Positions 52,697 to 61,060 of a stretch of DNA of 64,000 nucleotides are shown in pieces. This DNA is from Proteiniborus ethanoligenes (GTDB taxonomy: Bacteria > Bacillota > Clostridia > Tissierellales > Proteiniboraceae): the NCBI RefSeq assembly GCF_900107485.1, contig NZ_FNQE01000017.1, positions 1-64,000 on the forward strand, given 5' to 3'. Below the pieces are notes generated by a model. That model saw nothing but the letters and a program-made list of their open reading frames with translations. It had not been told where the DNA came from and ran no database searches. How positions within the stretch are numbered: the stretch's first letter is position 1; every line of letters begins with the position of its first letter. The position numbers and the translations under genes are program-made.

Positions 52697-53850
52697 CTCA
52701 TAGTTATTTTTCTAATATCTATTACTGATTCCTTTAGTATTTCAATAGCATAGTCTATTTCCTCTATAGTATTATAATGTGAGAAGCTAAATCTAATTGC
52801 TCCTTCTATTTCAGCATCACTTAGTCCTATTGCTTCTAGGACATGACTCTTTTTCTTTCCATGAGAGGAGCAAGCAGATGCTGTAGACACATAAACCCCT
52901 TTATCCTCTAAGTAATGCAGCAATACCTCTCCCCTTACTCCAATAAATGAAATATTTAAAATATGAGGAGCACATCTGTCATCTTGTAAACTATTTATTT
53001 TAATACCTTCAATATTTGATTTCAAATTTGTTAGAAAATAATTCTTAACTTCTTTAATATGCTGTATCTCTTTGTCATATGTCTCTTTTAATATTTGAAT
53101 AGATTTACCAAACCCAACTATTCCAGGTACATTTTCTGTGCCAGACCTTAATCCGTTTTCTTGACTCCCTCCAAAAGATATAGGCTCAAGAGCTATGTCT
53201 TTCTTCACATACAGCCCCCCAACCCCCTTTGGTCCATGAACCTTGTGGCTGCTAAAGGAAAAAGTATCTACCTTCAGTTTTTTTACATCTGTTTCTATCT
53301 TTCCAAAAGCTTGTATCCCATCTACATGAAGATTTGTATCTTTATTCTTTTGCTTAACAATTTGGCTAATACTTTCTATAGGTAAAACAGTACCTATTTC
53401 ATTGTTTACCATCATTATAGATACTAGTATAGTATTTTCATTTATAATTTCCTTTAATTGTTCTAAATCTATCATGCCATGCGCATTTAAATCTAAATAA
53501 GTTATTTTTAATCCCTTATTTTCATAATGCTTTAGTACTTTTAGTACAGAAGAATGTTCAAATTTACTTGTTATTATATGATTGCCTCTTTTTATGTTTT
53601 TATTGATTAAGCCTTGTATTGCAATATTATTTGATTCAGTTCCACCAGATGTAAAGAATATCTCACTTTTATTGCATTTTAGAAAATCAGCAATATTTTT
53701 TCTAGAACTCTCTATTTTTCTTTCGGCTTCCAATCCCATTCTATGAAGTGATGATGGATTACCATATTCATATTTCATCATACTGATTACTTCATCAATC
53801 GCTTCGTCTCTTGGTCTTGTAGTAGAGCTATTATCTAAATATACCTTCAT
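52693..53850 (-). CDS. Cysteine desulfurase (NifS/NifZ-like)
   Basis: A 385-residue PLP enzyme releasing sulfur from cysteine as a persulfide. The N-terminus MKVYLDNSSTTRP, the PLP pocket FFTSGGTESNNIAI (about 67-80), the lysine in SFSSHKVHGPKG (about 200-211) and the catalytic cysteine in STASACSSHGKKK (about 323-335) are all present. Its coupling to thiI suggests that tRNA thiolation is the main task, as for B. subtilis NifZ; iron-sulfur assembly cannot be excluded. It is first in the pair. Confidence 0.95.
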   Translation of the reverse strand: MKVYLDNSSTTRPRDEAIDEVISMMKYEYGNPSSLHRMGLEAERKIESSRKNIADFLKCNKSEIFFTSGGTESNNIAIQGLINKNIKRGNHIITSKFEHSSVLKVLKHYENKGLKITYLDLNAHGMIDLEQLKEIINENTILVSIMMVNNEIGTVLPIESISQIVKQKNKDTNLHVDGIQAFGKIETDVKKLKVDTFSFSSHKVHGPKGVGGLYVKKDIALEPISFGGSQENGLRSGTENVPGIVGFGKSIQILKETYDKEIQHIKEVKNYFLTNLKSNIEGIKINSLQDDRCAPHILNISFIGVRGEVLLHYLEDKGVYVSTASACSSHGKKKSHVLEAIGLSDAEIEGAIRFSFSHYNTIEEIDYAIEILKESVIDIRKITMR

Positions 53851-54051
53851 TAAATCACCTCAAGTGTATTCCAAAATAAAAAACAAGCTTTTTATTCTAT
53901 ATTTAGTATTTTGTAAATTTTCAATAATTATATACCCCAGCTAATTTTGCTAATATGTTAGCTATACCTTACTATTATATATAAATATTGTAAAAGTTTA
54001 AAGTCTAGTTAACAAACTTATATAAATTTTAAATGTTTTTAATTAAAATTG

Positions 54052-54080
54052 TTGCAGAGTCTGTCGCATTTTGTTATAAT
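54052..54080 (+). promoter_or_regulatory. Near-consensus promoter of a structured RNA
   Basis: TTGCAG (54052-54057) and TATAAT (54075-54080) with exactly 17 bases between them, predicting a start near 54087, right at the first hairpin of the RNA upstream of the asparaginase. Confidence 0.8.
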
Positions 54081-54086
54081 TTGTTT

Positions 54087-54210
54087 GAGGCTACACCCCT
54101 GGTAGCCTTTATAAAGATCTCTATTCCCAATACCCCTTTTGAACGGTTTACTTTGCATCCTATTTCGAAGGTAGGAATGCACAAAAAAGACCCTAAGGGG
54201 TCTTTTTTGT
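54087..54210 (+). ncRNA. Unrecognised structured RNA or attenuator upstream of asparaginase
   Basis: Between a strong promoter and a strong terminator lie about 100 bases with no coding signal. The first element is GGCTAC-ACCCCTG-GTAGCC, a perfect six-pair hairpin (54089-54107) with a C-rich loop. A C-rich single-stranded part follows (CCCAATACCCC, 54126-54136). The second hairpin is TGCATCCTA/TAGGAATGCA (54154-54181) with one bulge. An intrinsic terminator ends it (54184-54208). ACCCCTT at 54132-54138 can pair with AAGGGGT at 54195-54201, in the 3' arm of the terminator, so an attenuator is possible. It matches no riboswitch that I know. Confidence 0.6.
54184..54208 (+). terminator. Intrinsic terminator before the asparaginase gene
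   Basis: AAAAAGACCC and GGGGTCTTTTT form a stem with a small loop and end in TTTTTT. It stands 110 bases before the asparaginase start, so it either ends an independent RNA or attenuates that gene. Confidence 0.9.
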
Positions 54211-54317
54211 ATTTATGCATAAATTGTTATTTTAAATTATTTTCATTTGTTTCCAATACTTTATTTTTTATGGTAGAATTATATTGGATTAAATTCGTTT
54301 CCATAGGAGGGCTAAAA

Positions 54318-55310
54318 GTGGGTAATAAGGTGGCAGTAATTTTTACAGGTGGTACAATTTCTATGAAGGTAGACCCAAGATTGAATGCTGCGATTCCTGG
54401 TCTAACTAGTGAAGAAATAATGGGGATGGTGACTAATATAGAGAAATTCACTGAAATTGAAAGGATAAATTTTGGTGAATATCCTGGTCCTCATATAGAT
54501 CCAGAAATGATGATGGAATTGTCAAAGCTTGTTAAAAACACTATCTCAAGAGATGATATAACAGGTGTAGTTGTCACTCACGGTACCGATACTCTTGAAG
54601 AAACAGCTTATCTTCTTGACCTGACAATAAAACCTAAAAAGCCAATTGTTATTGTTGGGGCTATGAGAAACTCTTCTGAGCTAGGATATGATGGACCAAG
54701 CAACTTATCAGCGGCAATTTGTACCGCTATCTCTAAAGAAGCCGTTAATAAAGGTGTTCTTGTTGTTATGAACAATGAGGTTAATGCTGCATCTGAAGTA
54801 ACTAAAACAAATACACTTTCTCTTGATACTTTTAAATCTCCTGAGTTTGGACCTTTGGGAATCGTAGATAATGATGAAGTTATATTTTATAGAGATATTA
54901 TAAATCATGACCATATTGAAACCGAAAACATTGAATCTAAGGTTGCGCTGCTAAAAAGTGTTGCAGGTATGGATTCTGACTTAATAGATTATTGTATAGG
55001 TGCTGGATATAAGGGTATTGTAGTAGAGGCCATGGGCCGTGGAAATGTTCCTATCGAAATGTATAAAGGTATCAAAAGAAGTATTGAAAAAAATATACCT
55101 GTAGTTATTGTGTCAAGATGTCCTACTGGCAGAGTTCTTGACACTTATGGTTATCCTGGTGGTGGTAAAAATTTAAGAAATATCGGGGCAATCTTTGGGA
55201 ATAATCTTCCAGGACAAAAAGCTCGTATAAAGCTTATGCTTCTTTTAAGCATATATAATGATATTCAAACTATTAAAGACATATTTGAAAAGGACATATA
55301 CACAAAATAG
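54318..55310 (+). CDS. ansA: L-asparaginase, cytoplasmic type
   Basis: A 330-residue asparaginase hydrolysing asparagine to aspartate and ammonia. The first threonine is in VIFTGGTISMK (about residues 8-18) and the second in VVTHGTDTLEETAYLL (about 81-96); the later GYKGIVVEAMGRGNVP and PVVIVSRCPTGRV are also typical. GTG 54318 after AGGAGGG is the start; the reading extends upstream to 54033 but crosses the RNA hairpins and terminator. There is no signal peptide, so it is intracellular. Its use here is the reverse of asnA. Confidence 0.95.
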   Translation: MGNKVAVIFTGGTISMKVDPRLNAAIPGLTSEEIMGMVTNIEKFTEIERINFGEYPGPHIDPEMMMELSKLVKNTISRDDITGVVVTHGTDTLEETAYLLDLTIKPKKPIVIVGAMRNSSELGYDGPSNLSAAICTAISKEAVNKGVLVVMNNEVNAASEVTKTNTLSLDTFKSPEFGPLGIVDNDEVIFYRDIINHDHIETENIESKVALLKSVAGMDSDLIDYCIGAGYKGIVVEAMGRGNVPIEMYKGIKRSIEKNIPVVIVSRCPTGRVLDTYGYPGGGKNLRNIGAIFGNNLPGQKARIKLMLLLSIYNDIQTIKDIFEKDIYTK

Positions 55311-55312
55311 AT

Positions 55313-55348
55313 AAAGAATCGGCTTGGTATAATTCAAGCCGATTCTTT
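55313..55348. terminator. Bidirectional terminator
   Basis: AAAGAATCGGCTT and AAGCCGATTCTTT form a perfect thirteen-pair stem between asparaginase and the convergent 450-residue gene. Confidence 0.92.
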
Positions 55349-56699
55349 ATCCTCTAGTAAAACCTCTGCCCCTTCTGTTTAAATACATTTCAACATGGGC
55401 TAAACGTTTATCTATGTCCTGTGCAAATTCTGATTGGTTCAATTGTTTTTCATCTTTTGTTTTATGCTCTGTTTTAATGTTTTGGATTTCATCTTTTATT
55501 GACAATAAATCATTTTCTATTTTAGTAATCTTTTCATTTAATTCCTTTATTTCTTTTTGAATATCATAAGAATCCTCCATTTTGTTCACTTCCTTCTCCC
55601 ATTTAATCTCTGTCTCAATCATGTTTTCATCCTCGTCTTTTTTTTTAAGCTGAGATTTTAGTGGAACTTCTAGTGCAGCTTTAATATCACCAAAGCCAAT
55701 AAATGAAATATCCTCTCCATACGTGCCAAATGTATAATTAAGTCTATAATCATTTAAAATAGATATATTATTAGTAAGAAATTTATATCTAGCAAAATTA
55801 TCTCTTTTCGAACTCTCCCATATATATGGAGGACTGAAGCTTAGTCCACTATCATTTGAAAAGCAGCTTAAGACACTATTGTATTCTATCCATGTAATCC
55901 ATAGGGTTTCCCTACTATATACAAAGTTTGGATACATACAATTTGCTGGATTTGATAAAACATGTTCATATTGCTTTACTAAATTTTCACCTGAAATATT
56001 GTATTTTTCATATTTCACCACAAAATTTCCTTCTATGAACTGACTATAGCATAAGTCTATTTCCTTGTTGTCATAGCTAATCATATCTAAATATATTTTC
56101 ATATTATTATCTGCAGTAATTTGTACTTTGTCTGACCATGTGCAGGTATGTATATCATATAAACTGATAAAAATTTGCTCATTATTATCTGCGATATCGT
56201 AATAGCTAATTATTAGCTTTCCATCTGTTTCAACTATTGATATTGGGTTTATTATCTCCCTTTTACGAATGTTAGAAACCACATGTGTCTTCCATATATC
56301 CCCTAATAAATAATGATGATATATTCTTAGTATCTCATTCTCTTCTTCAGATTCCACGCAATATATAATATGGGTTTGTTCATCTATCACTCTGATGTTT
56401 AAATTTATTAGTTTACCCTTAAATTCGTCTGCAAGTATATGTTTTTCATAACTTTCTTTATCTATTGAAATCAATATTACACTTTTATCTATCTTTTGGC
56501 ATATTAAATATACTATACCATTTTTAGATATAGCTGCATCATACTCATCTAAGCAGTCATCTATAATTAAGCTTACATTTGTTTTTCCGCTTAATTTATC
56601 ATAATAGGTCAGTTTAATTTTTTTTTCATATTTATATATTCTATATAGATTTTCATCTTTATCCATTAAAAGTATTTCATGTATGTTCATAAAACCCAT
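55347..56699 (-). CDS. Uncharacterised protein, beta-propeller-like with C-terminal coiled coil
   Basis: A 450-residue protein without signal peptide. Residues about 1-345 show repeated beta-rich units of about 45 residues with phrases such as GKLIISYYDIADNNEQIFISLYD, ETLWITWIEYNSVLSCFSNDSGLSFSPP (the last resembling sialidase-type repeats; key SNDSGLSFSPP), so a propeller is likely. Residues about 380-430 form a coiled coil (IKELNEKITKIENDLLSIKDEIQNIK in part), and the end is RGRGFTRG. It is divergent from the Cys-rich 316-residue gene. GGAGG precedes ATG 56699. No family recognised. Confidence 0.6.
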   Translation of the reverse strand: MGFMNIHEILLMDKDENLYRIYKYEKKIKLTYYDKLSGKTNVSLIIDDCLDEYDAAISKNGIVYLICQKIDKSVILISIDKESYEKHILADEFKGKLINLNIRVIDEQTHIIYCVESEEENEILRIYHHYLLGDIWKTHVVSNIRKREIINPISIVETDGKLIISYYDIADNNEQIFISLYDIHTCTWSDKVQITADNNMKIYLDMISYDNKEIDLCYSQFIEGNFVVKYEKYNISGENLVKQYEHVLSNPANCMYPNFVYSRETLWITWIEYNSVLSCFSNDSGLSFSPPYIWESSKRDNFARYKFLTNNISILNDYRLNYTFGTYGEDISFIGFGDIKAALEVPLKSQLKKKDEDENMIETEIKWEKEVNKMEDSYDIQKEIKELNEKITKIENDLLSIKDEIQNIKTEHKTKDEKQLNQSEFAQDIDKRLAHVEMYLNRRGRGFTRG

Positions 56700-56911
56700 A
56701 AGAATACCTCCATAGCATAAATAATATTCTGTAACCTCTCAAAGCTTTAATTCATAAAATATTATATAATTCATAATATTCCCTTTCATATAATTATATT
56801 TTTTTACTATTAAAAATATTACATTATAAGTCATGCATGTAACACAATTTTTGACAAGGAATATATTGGAATTAAGAAATACATTCATCTTTTAAAAAAG
56901 GAGGATTAGTT

Positions 56912-57862
56912 ATGTCTTGTGGCAATAAATCTGGACCGATAAACCTTAGCTTACCTGATAGATGTTGTAATGCTACTACTGGATGTGGTCCCTTTGATGG
57001 TAATCTTAAAAAAATTGTAACCGAACCTATATACGTCCAAAAGGTATATGATGCTAAGCTATTTAATCTTCAAGCAATAAGAACTGTTGCTAATCAAACA
57101 TTTTCTCCAGCCCTAGGCAGGGGAGCAAGAATTATAAGAGTACTAGATATTAGATGTAGAAAATTTTTCAATCCTGGCAATATCAATGACCCTGAAAATC
57201 TAGTAGCAAACCCTGATACTACCCTTTCAGGTGCAGAGTTTGTTGAGACAGCAAATGGAATTCCTGTGACTGCAATAGGACCTGATGGTTTTGCTAGTGA
57301 AAGATTAGTTTACACTGATACACATGATTGTGATGAGCTTGGTAAAGGAACACCTATATTTGGAACACAAAACATCAGAATAACAGGTAATGTAATAATA
57401 GAAATCGATGTTTTATTTACTGATGACTGTGATAAGGAATGTGTAGCTACATTAACTGCAAATGTGCCAGTAGGTACAGCAGAAAATCCACTTTTATTGA
57501 CAAATTTCTTTGAGCTATGTTTACCATCAGTATTTGAAGGGGCTTTTCTTCCAAGGTTTACAGAGTTTTGCAACATTGCTTGTGAAGTAAGGCTTGCAAC
57601 AAACAGCATAGCAAGAGATATTGTAGTTAATCCAACTACTGGTGTTGTTAGAATTAGCTTGCTAATAGCATTATGTGTAACATGCGAAAAGAAAATAATA
57701 GTACCTGTTCAGCTATGTGTTTTATCAACAGGTTTTCCTGTATTATCTGCTGAAGAATCACCAATCTGCTCTACTTTCCCAAGTCTCTTCCCTAGACAAA
57801 TTGATGGCAAAAAGCCTCGTCACTGTACAGCAGAAAGTGCTGAAGTAGAAAGCTTAGAATAA
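56912..57862 (+). CDS. Uncharacterised cysteine-rich protein, candidate spore-surface protein
   Basis: A 316-residue protein with about sixteen cysteines spread from end to end (SCGNKS, DRCCNATTGCG, DIRCRK, DDCDKEC, ELCLPS, EFCNIAC, ALCVTCEKK, CVLSTG, SPICS, RHCTA). It lacks a signal peptide and membrane helix. There is a strand-rich middle with short repeated phrases around TGNVIIEIDVLF and TGVVRISLLIALC. Cys-rich, signal-less proteins of this kind in spore formers are often coat or exosporium proteins, which is only an inference. AAAGGAGG precedes ATG 56912. It is divergent from the propeller-like gene and closed by a terminator. Confidence 0.65.
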   Translation: MSCGNKSGPINLSLPDRCCNATTGCGPFDGNLKKIVTEPIYVQKVYDAKLFNLQAIRTVANQTFSPALGRGARIIRVLDIRCRKFFNPGNINDPENLVANPDTTLSGAEFVETANGIPVTAIGPDGFASERLVYTDTHDCDELGKGTPIFGTQNIRITGNVIIEIDVLFTDDCDKECVATLTANVPVGTAENPLLLTNFFELCLPSVFEGAFLPRFTEFCNIACEVRLATNSIARDIVVNPTTGVVRISLLIALCVTCEKKIIVPVQLCVLSTGFPVLSAEESPICSTFPSLFPRQIDGKKPRHCTAESAEVESLE

Positions 57863-57879
57863 GAACAACAAACTAAATT

Positions 57880-57909
57880 AAAGCTCAAATCCTTAAGGAT
57901 TTGAGCTTT
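57880..57909. terminator. Bidirectional terminator
   Basis: AAAGCTCAAATCC and GGATTTGAGCTTT form a perfect thirteen-pair stem with a TTAA loop between the Cys-rich gene and the convergent HD-GYP gene. Confidence 0.9.
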
Positions 57910-57914
57910 AAAGG

Positions 57915-58958
57915 TTAATTAATCACATCTAATATATACTTGTCTTTTTCATTTAATAAATCTATAAATTTATCTTCTACTTTTACTATTGGTCTTGTAG
58001 GCACTTGCTTGTGAACATAAATAATTTCTCCAATTTCTCCAGTGTTAAGCTTTATAATATTTCCTACATAAAACTTAGATATATTGTTAGTAAATATTGT
58101 AGCAATCCTAGGATCTAGTACACCAAAGCTACTGCTTATTATATGTTCTGCTACTAAGAATGGAGACTGCTTGTCCTTATATATTCTTTTAGTAGTCATA
58201 GCATCAAAAATATCACATACAGCAACTATTTTTGCATATTCATGGATTTTCTCTGACTTTACTCCAAGGGGGTAGCCACTTCCGTCCTCCCTTTCATGGT
58301 GCTGTAATGCAGCGTAGGCAATGTTTTTACTAATTCCTATGGTTTCATCTAATATGCTATATCCAAAAATTGTATGTTTTTTTACTAATTCAAATTCGCT
58401 TTCAGTCAATTTACAAGGCTTGTACATTATATCATTAGAGATTTTTACTTTCCCTATATCATGAAACAAACCTGCAAGAGAGATTTGCTTTAGCTCTATA
58501 CTAGAATAGCCTAACCATTTGCCAATCATTACGGCTAACATACTAACATCAAGAGAATGCTGAAATGTGTAATCATTATCTTCTTCTATAAGCCTCAGCC
58601 TGCCTAGTATATTATTACTCTTTACAATCTCATCTATCATTTCATTTGCTATTTCACCTATTTCATTTACAACAATCTTTTTCCCAAATCTAGCATTACT
58701 TAATATATTTTTAGTTTTATCAGCAAAAGCATTGTAAGTATCTATAAATTTATCATCATCAATAATTAAGTAATTATCTTTTATACTTTGGCTTTCATAT
58801 ATGTCTACATACTCTACTCCTAAGTTTTTCAATGTTGTTAGGTTGTTACGATTTAATACTGTACCACTAGCTAATAATATTGCACCTGTTTTGGTATTCT
58901 CTACATCCTTGTTAAGTACCATGCCTGGTGTTACTTCCTTAACTTTTAAGAGCGACAT
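57915..58958 (-). CDS. HD-GYP domain phosphodiesterase-like protein
   Basis: A 347-residue protein. The N-terminal part (about 1-110) is a sensory-like region starting with a DUF3391-like MSLLKVKEVTPGMVLNKDV. The HD-GYP domain covers about 120-290: the HD pair is in LAGLFHDIGKVKIS (about 161-174), HTIFGYSILDET follows, and the GYP part is HHEREDGSGYPLGVKSEKIHEYAKIVAVCDIFDAMTTKR (key HHEREDGSGYP). The family degrades cyclic di-GMP or other cyclic dinucleotides. It is monocistronic, with AGGGGAG before ATG 58958. Confidence 0.93.
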   Translation of the reverse strand: MSLLKVKEVTPGMVLNKDVENTKTGAILLASGTVLNRNNLTTLKNLGVEYVDIYESQSIKDNYLIIDDDKFIDTYNAFADKTKNILSNARFGKKIVVNEIGEIANEMIDEIVKSNNILGRLRLIEEDNDYTFQHSLDVSMLAVMIGKWLGYSSIELKQISLAGLFHDIGKVKISNDIMYKPCKLTESEFELVKKHTIFGYSILDETIGISKNIAYAALQHHEREDGSGYPLGVKSEKIHEYAKIVAVCDIFDAMTTKRIYKDKQSPFLVAEHIISSSFGVLDPRIATIFTNNISKFYVGNIIKLNTGEIGEIIYVHKQVPTRPIVKVEDKFIDLLNEKDKYILDVIN

Positions 58959-59036
58959 ATATATCTCCCCTTTTCTGACTAAAATCTACTGTAATAGTTC
59001 TATATATATCAAAAAAAACCTTCTTTTTGCAAAAAA

Positions 59037-59489
59037 TTAGGACTTAAATAATGCTTTATTAATATATCTTGCAGTAAAAGAAGTTAATATTATTGCTGTT
59101 ATTATTCTAATACCTAATAATAGCCATCCATTTGCGCCCATTGCAACAAAAAGGAGTGTGTCTTCAAAAACAGAATGACAAGCTATTAAGAAAATTACTA
59201 TAAGATATAAATCTTTTTTGTTTAGGTTGCCTTCTTTAGCACTATTAATTATTACCCCTGCTCCATATGAAAGACCAAGAATCAAGCCTATCATAATTGG
59301 AAAGGTTGATTCCTCTGAAACTCCTAAAAGTCTTGCAACAGGCTTCATCCTGTTTGATAACTTCCTTAATATATTCAGGTCCTTTAATATCTGAATTATA
59401 ATCATTAATGGTATAACTATCTTTCCTATGTTAATAACAGAGCTAAGACTTCCAAAGGTTCCTTCTTTGAGTATATCTACTAAGTTCAT
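59037..59489 (-). CDS. SpmB-like nucleoside-recognition membrane protein
   Basis: A 150-residue gate-domain membrane protein with about four helices. SLSSVINIGKIVIPLMIIIQ at the start and GLILGLSYGAGVIINSAKEGNL (about 73-94) followed by CHSVFEDTLLFVAMGA (about 104-119) are typical of the SpmB/YjiG-type half. It follows the SpmA-like gene by 13 bases. Spore maturation proteins SpmA and SpmB help core dehydration in Bacillus; whether this pair serves sporulation or transport is not clear. Confidence 0.75.
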   Translation of the reverse strand: MNLVDILKEGTFGSLSSVINIGKIVIPLMIIIQILKDLNILRKLSNRMKPVARLLGVSEESTFPIMIGLILGLSYGAGVIINSAKEGNLNKKDLYLIVIFLIACHSVFEDTLLFVAMGANGWLLLGIRIITAIILTSFTARYINKALFKS

Positions 59490-59502
59490 TTTTAAGCCTC
59501 CA

Positions 59503-59982
59503 TTATAAGAGAATATTTAGCACAAGCCCAGAAATTATAGCGAGTGATAGCCTAATTATCAAAACCAATACTACACTTATACCTGTCTTTTTAGCTACAG
59601 CAGTTTCCATAAACAGGCTATGTGAAAAAGAAAGCATAACTGCTATAATTGTAATTTCTTTTGATGTCAGAGTAAGGCCTGCTATTGCACCTATAGCAGC
59701 GTATAAATTGACCGTATTCCCTAAAACTAACACTATTGCAGCCTCGCCTGGTAAACCTAATATATCCATAAAAGGTTTAAATAAATTTGATAGATACTCT
59801 AATAGCTGTGTATGCTTTAAAATTGTAACAGCAAAAAACACAGGAACAATTATTTTAGTTAGCTCCCAGGTAGTTGATAATCCACTAAAAAAACCTTTTT
59901 TAAGAGTAGATTTATAGTCCCATTTCTGTTTTTTCATATCTTTTTCGCTTAAAATATTATTATTACATATATTGTTGCTCAT
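59503..59982 (-). CDS. SpmA-like nucleoside-recognition membrane protein
   Basis: A 159-residue gate-domain membrane protein with the pattern STLKKGFFSGLSTTWELTKIIVPVFFAV (about 25-52; key GLSTTWELTKIIVP) and a second half ALVLGNTVNLYAAIGAIAGL-like (here VLVLGNTVNLYAAIGAIAGLT), ending in FSHSLFMETAVAKKTG. It heads a two-gene operon with the SpmB-like gene. The proteins probably form one membrane complex; the substrate is unknown. Confidence 0.75.
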   Translation of the reverse strand: MSNNICNNNILSEKDMKKQKWDYKSTLKKGFFSGLSTTWELTKIIVPVFFAVTILKHTQLLEYLSNLFKPFMDILGLPGEAAIVLVLGNTVNLYAAIGAIAGLTLTSKEITIIAVMLSFSHSLFMETAVAKKTGISVVLVLIIRLSLAIISGLVLNILL

Positions 59983-60050
59983 TTAGTCATCCCTTCTTCT
60001 GCAGTTAATAATAATATTATAGCACATCCATATTTTTTTCGTCATCATAC

Positions 60051-60081
60051 AAAAAAAACAGATACCTTTGGTATCCGTTTC
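60051..60081 (-). terminator. Terminator of the activase operon
   Basis: On the minus strand AAACGGATACC and GGTATCTGTTT pair around a short loop with one mismatch and are followed by a T-run. Confidence 0.8.
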
Positions 60082-61060
60082 AAGCTAGGTTTTTATTTGA
60101 TGATGCCAGTTGTCCAGTCCATTTTCCACATTTATCTCCATATCTAGCTATAATATATTCATTAGCAATTATTTCTATTACTTCGCACATATTTGAGCAA
60201 TCATTGCATTCAAAGCCTTTAACCCTGTATGGAGTTTCAGAAATACTCAAGCCTCTGAAACTAGTTTTACCCTTCACCTTTACTTCTTCCTTTGAAAGAA
60301 GAGCAACTCCAATAGCTCCCATAACATCAAAGTTCTCTGGTACTATAATTTCAGTATTAAGAGCATCTTCAAAAGCTTTTTTTATTCCTGCATTTGCTGC
60401 TACCCCACCTTGAAATACTACTGTATCTAAGATCTCCTTTCCCTTGCCAACATTGTTTAAATAATTTCTAACCAAGGCTTCACATAAGCCCCTTGCTATA
60501 TCTTCTTGATTATGTCCTAGCTGTTGTTTATGAATCATATCAGATTCAGCAAAAACTGCACATCTCCCAGCAATCCTAACAGGATTTTTAGATTTTAGTG
60601 CAAGCTTACCAAACTCTTCTATATGTATACCAAGCCTAGAAGCCTGTCTGTCTAAGAACGAGCCTGTACCTGCTGCACAAACGGTATTCATTGCAAAATC
60701 GTTTACAACTCCATCTCTTAATAAAATTATCTTAGAATCTTGTCCTCCTATTTCTAATATAGCTCTAACACTAGGAACATATTTTATTGAGGCAACAGCA
60801 TGAGATGTTATTTCGTTTTTTACTACATCTGCACCTAATATCATATTAGCTAAATATCTGCCACTACCTGTGGCTCCTACACCCTTTATTGTTAAATCTT
60901 CCATTTCATTTTTTATCTCTTTGAGTCCCTTTTGCAAAATCTCTATAGGTTTACCTTGTGTTCTTACATATTTTTTAAGCAAAATGTTTCCATCATCATC
61001 AATCAATACAATATTTGTGCTTACAGAGCCTACGTCAACCCCTAAATAACATTCCTTCAA
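60080..61060 (-). CDS. Acyl-CoA dehydratase activase (HgdC/BcrA-type ATPase)
   Basis: A 326-residue ATPase of the ASKHA fold. GVDVGSVSTN (7-16), GATGSGRYL and EIGGQDSKIILL are the nucleotide segments. Cys128 (TVCAAGTGSFLDRQASRLGI) and Cys167 (GRCAVFAESDMIH) match the two cysteines with which the HgdC dimer holds a bridging 4Fe-4S cluster. It also has a C-terminal extension with four Cys (ECNDCSNMC and DKCGKW) not found in short activases. It starts at TTG 61060 behind GGGAGG, inside the end of the preceding gene. It should feed electrons to an acyl-CoA dehydratase-like partner. Confidence 0.88.
   Translation of the reverse strand: MKECYLGVDVGSVSTNIVLIDDDGNILLKKYVRTQGKPIEILQKGLKEIKNEMEDLTIKGVGATGSGRYLANMILGADVVKNEITSHAVASIKYVPSVRAILEIGGQDSKIILLRDGVVNDFAMNTVCAAGTGSFLDRQASRLGIHIEEFGKLALKSKNPVRIAGRCAVFAESDMIHKQQLGHNQEDIARGLCEALVRNYLNNVGKGKEILDTVVFQGGVAANAGIKKAFEDALNTEIIVPENFDVMGAIGVALLSKEEVKVKGKTSFRGLSISETPYRVKGFECNDCSNMCEVIEIIANEYIIARYGDKCGKWTGQLASSNKNLA

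Noticed and set aside
54087-54210. The RNA upstream of ansA as a known riboswitch (c-di-GMP, glutamine, ZTP) or as 5S rRNA
   Set aside because: Short stretches look alike, but the conserved cores of those families (for example the GNRA-tetraloop receptor of c-di-GMP-I, or the 5S loop order) are not present.
54033-54317. Ninety-five extra codons in frame before the asparaginase
   Set aside because: They run through a promoter, two hairpins and a terminator, and the AGGAGGG plus GTG at 54318 give the N-terminus expected of the family.
56700-56911. A SigK or SigE promoter before the Cys-rich gene
   Set aside because: AT-rich pieces such as GAATATATT look vaguely similar, but no -35/-10 pair at correct spacing is convincing.
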